From: Nemertoderma westbladi
Lineage: Eukaryota; Xenacoelomorpha; Nemertodermatida; Nemertodermatidae
Length of the DNA stretch: 64,000 nucleotides
Reading direction: 5' to 3'
Assembly: GCA_032718475.1 (NCBI GenBank)
Contig: JAUCBJ010000937.1
Coordinates: forward strand, 29,319 to 93,318
Positions 23,131 to 35,333 of the stretch are shown here, piece by piece. The position numbers and the translations under genes are program-made. Within the stretch, counting starts at the first letter, position 1. Every line of letters begins with the position of its first letter. The notes beneath the pieces were generated by a model that was not told the DNA's origin, searched no databases, and saw nothing but the letters and a program-made list of their open reading frames with translations.

Positions 23131-25490
23131 TATCGGGTAGAAGAAGTGTTTGTCTCCAATCAATTGGGTAGAAGAAGTGTTTGTCTCCAATCAATCGGGT
23201 AGAAGAAGTGTTTGTCTCCAATCAATCGGGTAGAAGAAGTGTTTGTGTCCAATCTATTGGGTAGAAGAAGTGTTTGTGTCCAATCTATTGGGTAGAAGAA
23301 GTGTTTGTGTCCAATCTATCGGGTAGAAGAAGTGTTTGTGTCCAATCTATTGGGTAGAAGAAGTGTTTGTGTCCAATCAATTGGGTAGAAGAAGTGTTTG
23401 TCTCCAATCAATCGGGTAGAAGAAGTGTTTGTGTCCAATCTATTGGGTAGAAGAAGTGTTTGTGTCCAATCTATTGGGTAGAAGAAGTGTTTGTGTCCAA
23501 TCTATTGGGTAGAAGAAGTGTTTGTGTCCAATCTATTGGGTAGAAGAAGTGTTTGTCTCCAATCAATCGGGTAGAAGAAGTGTTTGTGTCCAATCTATTG
23601 GGTAGAAGAAGTGTTTGTGTCCAATCTATTGGGTAGAAGAAGTGTTTGTGTCCAATCAATTGGGTAGAAGAAGTGTTTGTGTCCAATCTATCGGGTAGAA
23701 GAAGTGTTTGTGTCCAATCTATTGGGTAGAAGAAGTGTTTGTGTCCAATCAATTGGGCAGAAGAAGTGTTTGTCTCCAATCAATCGGGTAGAAGAAGTGT
23801 TTGTGTCCAATCTATTGGGTAGAAGAAGTGTTTGTGTCCAATCTATTGGGTAGAAGAAGTGTTTGTGTCCAATCTATTGGGTAGAAGAAGTGTTTGTGTC
23901 CAATCTATTGGGTAGAAGAAGTGTTTGTCTCCAATCAATCGGGTAGAAGAAGTGTTTGTGTCCAATCTATTGGGTAGAAGAAGTGTTTGTGTCCAATCTA
24001 TTGGGTAGAAGAAGTGTTTGTGTCCAATCTATTGGGTAGAAGAAGTGTTTGTGTCCAATCTATTGGGTAGAAGAAGTGTTTGTCTCCAATCAAACGGGTA
24101 GAAGAAGTGTTTGTCTCCAATCAATCGGGTAGAAGAAGTGTTTGTGTCCAATCTATTGGGTAGAAGAAGTGTTTGTGTCCAATCTATTGGGTAGAAGAAG
24201 TGTTTGTGTCCAATCTATCGGGTAGAAGAAGTGTTTGTGTCCAATCTATCGGGTAGAAGAAGTGTTTGTGTCCAATCTATTGGGTAGAAGAAGTGTTTGT
24301 GTCCAATCAATTGGGTAGAAGAAGTGTTTGTGTCCAATCTATCGGGTAGAAGAAGTGTTTGTGTCCAATCTATTGGGTAGAAGAAGTGTTTGTGTCCAAT
24401 CAATTGGGTAGAAGAAGTGTTTGTGTCCAATCTATCGGGTAGAAGAAGTGTTTGTCTACAATCTATTGGGTAGAAGAAGTGTTTGTGTCCAATCTATCGG
24501 GTAGAAGAAGTGTTTGTGTCCAATCTATTGGGTAGAAGAAGTGTTTGTGTCCAATCAATTGGGTAGAAGAAGTGTTTGTGTCCAATCTATTGGGTAGAAG
24601 AAGTGTTTGTGTCCAATCTATTGGGTTGAAGAAGTGTTTGTGTCCAATCTATTGGGTAGAAGAAGTGTTTGTGCCCAATCTATTGGGTAGAAGAAGTGTT
24701 TGTGTCCAATCTATTGGGTAGAAGAAGTGTTTGTGTCCAATCAATTGGGTAGAAGAAGTGTTTGTCACCAATCTATTGGGTAGAAGAAGTGTTTGTGTCC
24801 AATCAATTGGGTAGAAGAAGTGTTTGTGTCCAATCTATCGGGTAGAAGAAGTGTTTGTGTCCAATCTATTGGGTAGAAGAAGTGTTTGTGTCCAATCAAT
24901 TGGGTAGAAGAAGTGTTTGTGTCCAATCTATCGGGTAGAATAAGTGTTTGTCTTCAATCTATTGGGTAGAAGAAGTGTTTGTCTCCAATCTATTGGGTAG
25001 AAGAAGTGTCTGTGTCCAATCTATTGGGTAGAAGAAGTGTTTGTGTCCAATCTATTGGGTAGAAGAAGTGTTTGTGTCCAATCTATTGGGTAGAAGAAGT
25101 GTTTGTGTCCAATCTATTGGGTAGAAGAAGTGTTTGTGTCCAATCTATTGGGTAGAAGAAGTGTTTGTGTCCAATCTATTGGGTAGAAGAAGTGTTTGTG
25201 TCCAATCTATCGGGTAGAAGAAGTGTTTGTGTCCAATCAATTGGGTAGAAGAGGTGTTTGTGTCCAATCAATTGGGTAGAAGAAGTGTTTGTGTCCAATC
25301 AATTGGGTAGAAGAAGTGTTTGTGTCCAATCTATTGGGTAGAAGAAGTGTTTGTGTCCAATCTATCGGGTAGAAAAAGTGTTTGTGTCCAATCAATTGGG
25401 TAGAAGAAGTGTTTGTGTCCAATCAATTGGGTAGAAGAAGTGTTTGTGTCCAATCTGTTGGGTAGAAGAAGTGTTTGTGTCCAATCTATT
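23131..25490. repeat. 31-bp satellite array, about 76 units
   Basis: The head-to-tail unit is GGGTAGAAGAAGTGTTTGTG plus TCCAATCTATT, 31 bp. Variants are limited to a few positions: CTATT, CTATC, CAATT or CAATC at the end, and GTGTCC or GTCTCC in the middle. The repeated local combinations of variants suggest multi-unit duplication. As 31 is not a multiple of three, the open frames on it cycle every 93 bp and are not genes. Confidence 0.97.
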
Positions 25491-25938
25491 GCAGTATTGA
25501 TTGATAAATATGATGAAGATTGTTGTTTGCAACACACTTTTACTGTCACTGTCATTTGTAAACCTTCTATTCCTTCTATACCTTCTATATTCTAACAATG
25601 GCTATTTAAGTTAAGTACTGTATGACATTTTTAGTCTTGCAATACTCTTCTCATTCATTAGCCTCGTTGCGCTCGTCCTGTTATGTCTTAAAATAATTTT
25701 CCTAAACGGAGACTAACGACCTTTATTACTATGCAAATTCTAGAAACTGTGAGTGTAAATTGCTGATTTATGGCAGTTGGATAATCGTATCCACTGTAAA
25801 CTCGTTGCGTTCGTTCGTTTTACCAAACTTCCGATTCTTTCTAAACTTTTACGGTCTACATACGCACCAAGTTTCGTTTAATTTCATCAAGGAATAACCG
25901 AGTTATTAGCGATCAAAAATTTACGACGACGGACAACT
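25491..25938. repeat. Non-coding interval containing left part of repeat family 'A'
   Basis: From about 25828 the sequence (CCGATTCTTTCTAAACTTTT ... GACGGACAACTCG) matches the family A copy near 11285-11410. It continues at 29731 on the far side of the LINE. The first ~330 bases show nothing I can name. Confidence 0.6.
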
Positions 25939-25960
25939 CGTTAATGGCACCCATATTCTA
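25939..25960. repeat. Target-site duplication of the full-length LINE, left
   Basis: A 22-bp direct repeat, CGTTAATGG ... CATATTCTA, is identical to 29710-29731. It brackets the complete LINE. Confidence 0.9.
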
Positions 25961-28900
25961 CTACTAGGATCGGCATGCTGCATTGCAGCTGCATTTTTAA
26001 GAATGCTGTGCCGGCTTGTCAACAAAATTGCACCGCCACAACTCCCTATCACCCATGACATTTGGTAGATCATCCGCATCTTTAAGGCCAGTGTCCTTTA
26101 AGATGCGTCTCAAGAAAGTCATGGGCTGTCCACCATGCTTATTCACTCCATGAGGCTGCCAAAGTACAAGATTATGCACTGGCTTGTCCTCACGGCGAAA
26201 GCAATGTCCTGCAAAGCGGAGGCGATTTTGTTCTAGTGTCAAGCTTGGGGGAACCAATGAGACACCTCCAATGTTATATAGTGTCTGGTTGGAGATGTGT
26301 GCATTGTACTTGACACAATGAACCCGGCGTAGCATTCTTGTGAATGTGCCATCCAGAGATTTGGTGTCCTCAGCAGTTAGAGCCCAGCATGGACTCCCGT
26401 AGAGGAGTACTGGAACTACTGCTGCTCTAAATAATCGGACCTTAAGTTTCCGATTAATTCTAGGTGACTTCCAAATCCTGGAAAGCCTATTCAAGGCTGC
26501 CCATGCCTTTCCCTTACGTATTCGAAGGTCTTCACCTGACTTCCGGATCCATGATCCCAGGTAACAGAAGTCGTCCACATGCTCAAGTATACCATCCTTT
26601 GAGCTTATGCTCATCCGATCAGAGACTTGCTGAGGACTTTCAAAGTTAACTGTCAGAATTTTGGTCTTTCTGGAGTTAATAAAAAGACCAACACTAGAAG
26701 CAGCATGTTCTAATGAGCTGAGGAGCCGTTGGGCTCCCTCTAATGATTCTGAGAGTACTCCTAAGTCATCAGCAAAGTCTAGATCAGTTAGGTACTTGGC
26801 AGGATTTCCTCGACTTCTGGAGCCAGTAGGTGGAGTTATCATCACACCATCATCATTATGATGATCTAAGGACATGCGTAGAACATAGTCAACCACAATA
26901 ATGAACAAGAATGGTGCAAGTGTGTCTCCTTGGAGGACGCCCCATAACACTTCAAATGGTTCTGTGTCACCGTCAACAGTAGACACAAATGTTGTCGAAC
27001 CATCGTATACTGATCTGATTGCTGCAATAATTTCATCAGGAATCCCATATAATGAAAGTATGCTGAACATACGTGACCGAGAGACTGAATCAAAGGCCTT
27101 GAAGAAGTCAACAAAGATAACAGCCAGATGCCTGTCTTTCTTTTTTGATAACTCTTCAATTATCCTTCTAAGTGCCAAAATGGGCTCCATGGTCCCACGA
27201 CCTTTACGGAATCCATTCTGATTTCCACGGAGCAGTCTCTCAATGGGATCCCTGATGCGATTTAATAGAATCCTATTGTATAGCATTGCAGCAATCGAGA
27301 TCGATGAGATTCCCCGAAAAGAACCATAGAGTGTTAGGTTGCCCTTCTTGGGAACTGGCACCAACTTATTTGTTTTCATTTCTTGTGGGACTCTTGTTGT
27401 TCGGTACATGTCTACTATGATGGGATAGATGAGCTTTAAACACTCAGGTATTTTAAAGACCTCAGGGGGAACACCATCTACTCCACTGGCACGAGTGGTC
27501 TTAATGCTCTTTGCAGCAGTCTTCACTTCTGCAAAGGAGATATCGCCAATGGGAATATCTGGGAGTACAGACTCAGACACTTTTACTTCTATAAAGTTAT
27601 CAGGCAATACCCTGTCATTATTGAGGAGCTTTTCAAAGTGGGCTTTCCAACCATTGAGGCGATCGGCTGGTGATTCAGCCTTAACCTTGGTGGTTGGTTG
27701 GCTTTTCCGCCCAGTAAGCAGATTGATCGATTTCCATGCCTGGGATGATTGCCTGCTGTCGTCAGCATCATTGATGGCATCAACCTGTTGGTTTATTAGC
27801 TCCTGCAGACTAACAGAGTACTGCCTGTTCAGGGACATAGATGCAGCCTTAACTGCATTCTTGGCCGCTGTAGTCTGTTTGAGTCGGGACTCTTTCTGTG
27901 CCTTATGAAGGTCATTTCGGCACTTCTGAATTTAGTTGTCAGTCCAGGGGGCCCTTTTCCTGTTTCGAGGGTATACAGGAACTGTTTCTGCAGCTGCTAA
28001 CTTAACTGCTTCTGTAAAGGCAGTATAGCCCTCACAGTGATCTGCCGCCTCAGAGGCAAGAGCCTCATACCTGTTGCTCAGCTGTAGTGTGAAGCTGGAT
28101 CTCACACTTGGCTGTTGCAACAGAGAGGACCAGTCATGCCGCGGCAAGGCAGATTTCGTTGTTCTGCTAGCACGCAGACTAAGTCTTACCTTGGCCACAA
28201 TAAGGCGGTGATCACTGGAGAAGGGTCGAAGTGTAAATGCATTACAGTCTTGTATAGAGCTCCTGTATTTCCTACGAAACAGAATATGGTCTATCTGGGA
28301 CTTGTGACCACTGGGTCCACTATGAGTCCATAGCTTTCCAGTTCGCTTCTTGAACTGGGTTCCAGCCGAAAACAATCCATTTCCAGAGATAAAATCCTGA
28401 AGATGGACAGAATTTCGGTTAACACTATTGCTATAGACCCAGGGCGATGTAGGTGATTGATGCAGACTTGCATTAAAGTCTCCCAGGAATGTTAAGAATG
28501 CATGCTGATCCACTCCATCAGTAGCTGCTTGTAGATTGTGGTAGAAATTTTCCACCTCCTCTACAGGGGCAACACTAGTTGGAGAGTAGCACACAATCAG
28601 AACCACCTTAGGAAACTTCTTAGCCAGTCTTCCAGAACATGAGAAGTGGCAACGGATGATGCGGTTAGAGATTTGGTCTATTTTGTCCAATGCTGCATGT
28701 GCAGTTGGATTCATCAATAGACCAATTCCACCATTGCCACTATCATCTGCTGAAGCGAGGGCGAGTCGCCAACCGCTCCCCATGTCCTTAATCAGAACCT
28801 CATCAGTCTGTCCAGTCTGCATTCGGTGCTCTTGAACACCCACTGCACTAAGAGAGAGCTTATCTGCCAAGGCAGTCAGCTCACCTTGTCGCATTGGGGA

Positions 28901-29709
28901 CCCGAGTGTTAGGGTGTTTACTGAGGCTAGTCTAGTGACTTGCCTCAGCTTCACGAATGGCTTTGTTGGTCGGGGTGGAACATGAGAGTAGCCTCCAACT
29001 CCAGAATCCCTCTCCCTATCACAATCTGGCCTCCCTGGTGACCCAGGGTATGGGCCAGAAAGGTCATCAGGAAAGGGACTCAAACAATTGTTGGCTGCTC
29101 TCTCTCCAGTAGGGGGTGAGACAGGCTGCCGGTCAGGAGTTAACTGACGCCTGTGAGGCCGATTGTGTCCGGTAATTCCACTGGCCTCTAGTGGCCGGAC
29201 CTCCGCATTGCTAATGTAATCCATAGTGGGGGTTGGGGGGTGCTTTTTTGCCGAGTCAGCTCTCGGGGCAAATACCACACCCTCGTTTGCCATTCCACAG
29301 GGTGGGTGTCGCAATGGAGTCAGATATGAGGCCCATCACCCATATCTACTCTGGCATACATGACCCACCATTGGCTGTTGCAGCTCATCTGCTGGGTCAT
29401 GCCCTGTACCCTTGCTGCCAGGTGCAGGTCGCAGTGAAGTGCTCTCAGAGTGGACATGAGAACACTCTGCTCCTAACCAGCCATTGATAGATCTGCCTGG
29501 TCAGGCCATATACCCCTGCAGCCAAGTATATGGGTCCTTAATCCAGGACCAAGGGCGTCCTTATCCCAGAACGAAGGGGGTCCTAGTTACAGGACCAGAT
29601 TTGCCCTAGTAAGAGGGTCTATGCAGCTACAGGTGGCACCTCCTTTATGCTGCATGGAGGTGGCAAGTTTTCTTGATCAATGACCTAGAATACCTGACCT
29701 GACATGAAG
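25961..29709 (-). mobile_element. Full-length RTE-like LINE with 22-bp target duplication
   Basis: The 3.75-kb minus-strand element runs from a 5' UTR of about 415 nt (29709-29294), through one endonuclease-RT frame (29293-25997), to a 3' UTR of about 35 nt ending in a short TAG tail. Identical 22-bp flanks (25939-25960 and 29710-29731) show complete insertion. A single ORF, no gag, very short 3' UTR and microsatellite tail fit the RTE group; Proto2 or a relative is possible. It inserted into an older repeat of family A, which resumes at 29731. At least five truncated copies (A-E) lie in this window. Confidence 0.92.
25997..29293 (-). pseudogene. LINE endonuclease-reverse transcriptase, one in-frame stop
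   Basis: The protein would have about 1,100 residues and would nick DNA and copy LINE RNA at the target. The ATG at 29293 (MANEGVVF) is the first good start. The APE-type endonuclease (about residues 110-390) has VGVQEHR, FLGDFNAS, QIDHILF and SSDHRLIVAKV. The RT (about 580-860) has KLVPVPKKG, QNGFRKGRG, FVDFFKAFDS, LQGDTLAPFLF and LDFADDLGVLS. The C-terminal part has YLGSWI, LLYGSPCW and RLRFAGHCFRR. The only break I see is a TAA at 27934-27932 between the endonuclease part (ending RAPWTDN) and IQKCRNDLHKA; both sides are in the same frame. One base change from CAA would explain it. This copy is otherwise close to intact, so the family was recently active. Confidence 0.9.
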
Positions 29710-29731
29710 CGTTAATGGCACCCATATTCTA
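29710..29731. repeat. Target-site duplication of the full-length LINE, right
   Basis: It is identical to 25939-25960 and is followed by AGGCTTCG...GGCTCGCCCCACA, which continues repeat family A (compare 11420-11460). Confidence 0.9.
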
Positions 29732-32700
29732 AGGCTTCGTTCACTTCGTGGCTCGCCCCACAATGATAAGAAATTGTACACAAAACAAAAGCAATATTAA
29801 TCAAGTATAAAATAAATATGATAAGATGCAAAGAGCTATTGCTATGCGCTGCGGGCTTCCTTGACCACTTGCAATTAAATTCAATTCACAGAAGCAAACG
29901 CACTGGGGTTGGGACTGCTTACCCCCATACCCACAGCAACGGAGTGGGAGAATGCCAGATGCAACGTTTCTTATTGGCTCGCGGCCCGCAAAATAGGTAG
30001 CTCTAACGAGACCGCAATCTTATCGAACAGAGCTGAGCGTTGTGTAGCAAGCGGAGCAATTTGGAGCGGGACTAACTCTTCTTCTACAACTGAGTAGTTA
30101 TCCTTTACACTAAAATGTCAGTTCGAAGTTTCTCCTAGTCATAGTTGATTTGCTTGCTTGTTCTACTGTAGGTTCGCTTAAATCTCAAACTAAGCCTGAT
30201 GAGATCTGCAGTTATGATTCTGAAGTCCGAACCAATTAGGTTGAACGAGCTATGTACCCCGCAGTTAATAATGCGGTTTCTTCACTTTTAGTTGAGGCCG
30301 TGGCGGTCACAATAGAAAGGTACCTAATGACATATTTCATAGTTCTGAGAAAAACGCGTTTAAAGATTGGACAATTTTTTGCAATAAAAAATATTGGTAT
30401 GAGAGAAATTCAAAGTTGTGTTTATGTTATCTGGACATCTGTTTTTGGTTTTACTATCTGGACATCTGTTTTTGTTATCGTTAATGTTATATTTTTGCAA
30501 CTCTATCTTAAATTATGGAAGTGAAATTTAATTCTTTAACTTAATACTATTAATTAGCAGATCTGGAAGAACTTGAGGAGCTTGTTGGTATCGATAATAG
30601 TGATAATAATGAAAATGTGACAGCATTTTGCTGATTCCATATATTAATTATGTAATTATTAATTATAATAATGGTAGATAGTAATATAATTATATTGACA
30701 ATCGCGAAAATCCATAATTTTCAAATATTTTTCAAGATTGTACACTTACGTGCTGCGCGAAGGCCCTGAAATGTATATCATTTCAGGAAAAAATAAAAAT
30801 TCAAATAACATTTTTTTTAAATTTGTTGTGTATAGTGGACATTTTAATACCGAAAAAAACAATAAAATTTAGAAACATCAACAAATACTTCAACTTACAC
30901 GTAATTTAAATTTTTACAAATTTTTTACCCGCTCGATCAAACCCTGCCGCATACTTTGTCCCATAACTTGAGAACTAAAAGAGATCTTGAAAAACCGCTT
31001 GAATATTTGAAATCTCCAGTAATCTCCAATCTAAAAAGCCAATAAAACAAATTTTGAAAAATATTTCATAAGGTCCCTTTCTATTGTGACCGACACTGAT
31101 ATGGACATAATCCAGTTTGGTTGGTTGGTGCTTTGGTTGGTTCAATTTGCGTATTAAAAGGCCCACAGATTCCTATTTTACTTTTAGAATGTGGTTTCCT
31201 CGATTTCAATTCATTAGTCAATTAGAGGTCTAAAAGGAAGCTCCCATTTCTATTCAAACTGGAATCCCTGCCTGACATATTCTGGTCCAATTTGCGCTTT
31301 CAGTCACCAGCATGACTTTGACATTGTGTTTCAAAATATCCTTTATAAGTCAGATCTTCATAAAAATCGACTGCTTACACTGGCTCTATTGCATTAGTTG
31401 GACTGTAGCCTGTAGCAACATTACTGTTGTCATGGCATGTACATCAAATGTTACAACAATGATTTACTATTGCACAAATGTATTGCATTTCCTTACCATA
31501 GCCTTCAATTGTGCCCAGAGGACTCGCCTAGTCTGAAACTACTAATTTGGTGAAGTATCTACTAGTTCTGGTCTAGCTCCCCTAATGGACTGACCCTGAC
31601 AGCTATAGGTTGTACCGCATTGCTACCATAGTGTGGCCGACCTGAGGACACTGACCTGACTTACATACAAAAGTTTGGTCAGGAGTAGAAACTTCTGCTA
31701 ACATTTTAGTAAAGTCTGAAGTGGTATACTACCTGATTCTGTTACTCTTGCATCAAACAAACTCAGAGGTCGTATTTTTAGTTCCAGTTATCCAGTCAGC
31801 TACCTGAGGGTCAGAAATGTGGTAAGAATATGGCCCTAAACTCAAGGAGAATTCCCTTTGACCATAATAATTACCACAATACCTGTTTGCACTTTGCAGT
31901 GATGTGGGGACTTGACTGCTGGACAGAAGGTCATTTGTCAATGGCCAGTCAAGTTGGAAATGAATATAAAACTGAAACTTATAGCATAGCTACAGTATAT
32001 CCAATACCAAGACAGGCGGCCTTTAGAGTCCAGTACAAGCAATAATGTATAAATGGTAATGTGGCCCATCATCTGAACTGAAGCATACCTTAAATACCCA
32101 TGTAGTTATAAAGACACTTTCAAGAACATCAAGTACATGAAAATAATAGGAACCCAGATGATCGAAATTACACAAAACAGCTGAAAATATAACGTTGCAA
32201 CAGATTAAAATGCCAAAAAAATAATGCAATGAGTAGATGACAGATGAGCCATTTCGCTCATGGCAGGCTATATTTCGAGTTAAAACGAGATAACGTCACA
32301 AAGCAAACTTACTGGAGATAGCCACTCTTTGTCTGGGGCACATCATTATTGTGATATTGCCTCTAGAGAATGTGAATCGACACACCGTGCATGGGTTAAA
32401 AAGATTACGTTTGTGATCACTGTGAATATTATAAAATGTTAAAAGATTATAATAATTACTTTTACGGTGAGTGAACTATGATTGATAGTTACACCGCTAT
32501 ACATTAAAGCTCTGTACAGCTATTTGCTCACACTACTTCATCAGGTTCATACTTTGTACTGTACCAATGCACAGCACATTGCACTGCATAGGCAGCCAAT
32601 AGTGATGAGATACGAAAAATGTCAATATTGTCATGACTTGTGCATTAGCAACACATTGAATGTATTTAGTAGGTGCACTCTGTGTAGTGCATGTTACCTT

Positions 32701-34613
32701 ATCAGTATCGCTGTTTGTAATTCATGATAAAGGTCCAATTCAGCATTATGTATAATAATTGTTATTGGGACAAATGCGATCACTAGAGAAGTTGCTTTTG
32801 ATCATACATGGACTAATGGCTCGGAGGAACCAAAGGCTAAAATATTGTTGCAATATGAGACAGGGGGGGGGGGGGGGGACTGGACGCAAAACCCGCCTTG
32901 GCGAATTAATATCCCGCCTCAATGTTAAATTCTCAATTTAGGGAAAGGACAGTGGCACGTTATTTTAACCAAAACAATAAACTAAGCACAATAGAACAGG
33001 TTGCAGTTTTATTTTTGAGAAAAATCAGCTGTTATTTGCGTCGAATTTCCCCTGGAGAGGGATGAATTTTTATTGTGTCCAGTTTCCCCCCCTATCTGTG
33101 CAATATATATAGATTTAGAATGTATATTGTTGCAAATCGGAAAAGCATCTATCAGGCAATCTGGGGGCTCAATATGTTATGAATTACTGGTTAAACATGC
33201 ATCCAGACAATGCACTGTAGCTCATTAAGGTTGTTGTTATATTCTTTCAATATCAAGGAAAAAAATAGAAAATTGCTTTGAATAACTCAGTCAAGCGTCA
33301 ACATAGCTATGATAAAATGGGTGATTGAAAATGTACGATGTACACATATACACGCAGGTCTATTAGTTTTTAGTTAATTGACGGTAGTAATTGTTATATT
33401 CATTAATAACTTGAAAGTTTGCCCAAATTTTGCTTATATCACACTGTAAACTATGCAATAATTATAAAACACTCGACTACACAATTTCACGTTTCCCTAT
33501 ATCATTGTTAATAACCAACAATGATATATTGCAAGAGCGATTGAACGGTAGAACTATTGTATATCGCGTGCAAGGCCACATTAATTACCTTCATATTAAG
33601 ATCATTCAAATCTGCAGTGGCTTAATGGGCCTAAGCGCCAGGCCTTGTGGTAATAACTAAATCATTCATTGCCAATGTTGTTTTATTACATAAAGCGACT
33701 AGGCGACTAGGCCTATTGCGAGTCAGATGTTTAAGCTTGACTGTTACAAACATTCTGTTACTAAATGTTTCGTTTCAATAATTTGGACTTTACTATCTCT
33801 ATTTAGTAGGCCTATCGCCTATGCATGGTTAATTGATGAAATTTCTTAAAAATTAGACATCCAACGCAATGTGTGATTGTAAGTTATCTAACAAATTAGT
33901 ATAACTTTATTAAAAATTACAATCTTTGGTAATGATGAATTCAGTTACAATCCCACCTACTGTACATTTGTAACTTAGCGATAATTATAAAGTTATACGT
34001 TTTATTCATATTATACATTATCTATTGTATACAATTATTATTGTTGAAAAGATTGAATTGTTGATAAGACTGTCTAATTAGTTATAAAACCATACGACTG
34101 AATTGAATTGATATTTATTTCTTTCTGCTGGTTACATATACAAATTTTAACAAATACATATTAACAACATTAACCAATAAAATTTAATCAATATTTAAAA
34201 AAAAATAAAAAAAATTTATAGTGTGAGACGACCACCACAGAAGACTAATAGCCAGGCTAGTGCCGTCTTGCTGTGGTGGCCAGAACCAACAGGTGGGGGG
34301 GGGGGGGGGGGGGTGCCTGGTCCGTTTGAAATTTCTAATGTAGGCCTATATTCTGTATTCTGAATTCTGTATAACTCTGAAAATAAGTGGTTTTCTAAGT
34401 TTGACGTAAAAGACGATTTTTATTTTTTATTGCGTATCTCTAGTGGCACAGAATTCCAGATCGAGGGTCCTCGAAAACTCAATGATCTCTGTGACTTAGT
34501 TTATAGTCATACTATACTGCTGGCTGGCTGATAAATATTTAGTAAATTGTTGTTCAATTATTGTCATTATTACACCATCGCCGTAAAATGAGTGTCATTT
34601 TCTGATGACACGG

Positions 34614-34646
<33 letters not shown>

Positions 34647-35333
34647 CTTTTTCTAAATCTTTATCCTATTGCTTGAAATTTGAAACACAACTAGTTCCAC
34701 TCACCGTCTATGACCCCATGAAGCCGGAACTGTAGTTCATCTCACCGATTCATAGGATTTCCTTTTTTATCTTTAAATTTTTTCTAGGCGTTTCAAAAAG
34801 TGTCTTTTGCGTGATTGAGTTTCTTTCAGATTCTAGAACGTATTATTTATCCCATGAGAAGGTGTGCTTTAATGGTGTGCCCATGTTGCGTGGCTACATA
34901 TACTTACACAAAATGTTACGGAACATTGTGTAATTATTAAATATAAAAAATAGCCTGCAGCGAGTGATAAGTTTTGTAATGTTTGAACACATATATCTTA
35001 GCTGTTTCTCAAAGTAACTCAGACAATGTCTCCTTAATTCGAATCTTTGTAACGCAAACTTTTCAATGACATGTACAAACCGATGATAATGTGAAGAATG
35101 GCGGCAATACGAAGGGTGAAATTTCGCGAAAGACATTTTTTTAAACGCTTAAAATTTAACGCCACAGTCGAAAATTCCTGATGACATCGACGGAGAGTTG
35201 AAATAGTTTTTGTTTCATATTTCAAATAATATGATAAAGATTTGTCCGTGTTATCAGAAAATGACACTATATTACGGGTCATGGTGACATTGTTTTGATT
35301 TAATATATTCAGAAAACAATAACATAGTAATTA
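29732..35333. other. Long non-coding interval with scattered repeats
   Basis: No gene is supported in 5.6 kb. I see the end of repeat A (29732-29762), a short duplicated TCTGGACATCTGTTTTTG at 30431-30474, and the dispersed repeat at 32940-33060 also present at 12050-12170. There are G runs at 32863-32878 (16) and 34295-34313 (19) and a C run at 34615-34644 (30). Around 34100-34290 a minus-strand (AATTC)n-like tail, an A/T-rich stretch and a GGCCACCACAGCAAGACGGC block look like the 3' UTR of a CR1/L2-type LINE. The right end should hold the promoter of the ankyrin gene. Confidence 0.55.

Noticed and set aside
23131-25490. CRISPR-like array
   Set aside because: Units are head-to-tail without spacers, and the genome is animal.
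23471-25598. Reading frames of repeated LDTNTSSTQ type
   Set aside because: They are the 31-bp satellite read in cycling frames.
30252-30524. 90-codon plus-strand frame
   Set aside because: AT-rich, no motif, includes a short duplicated word; probably chance.
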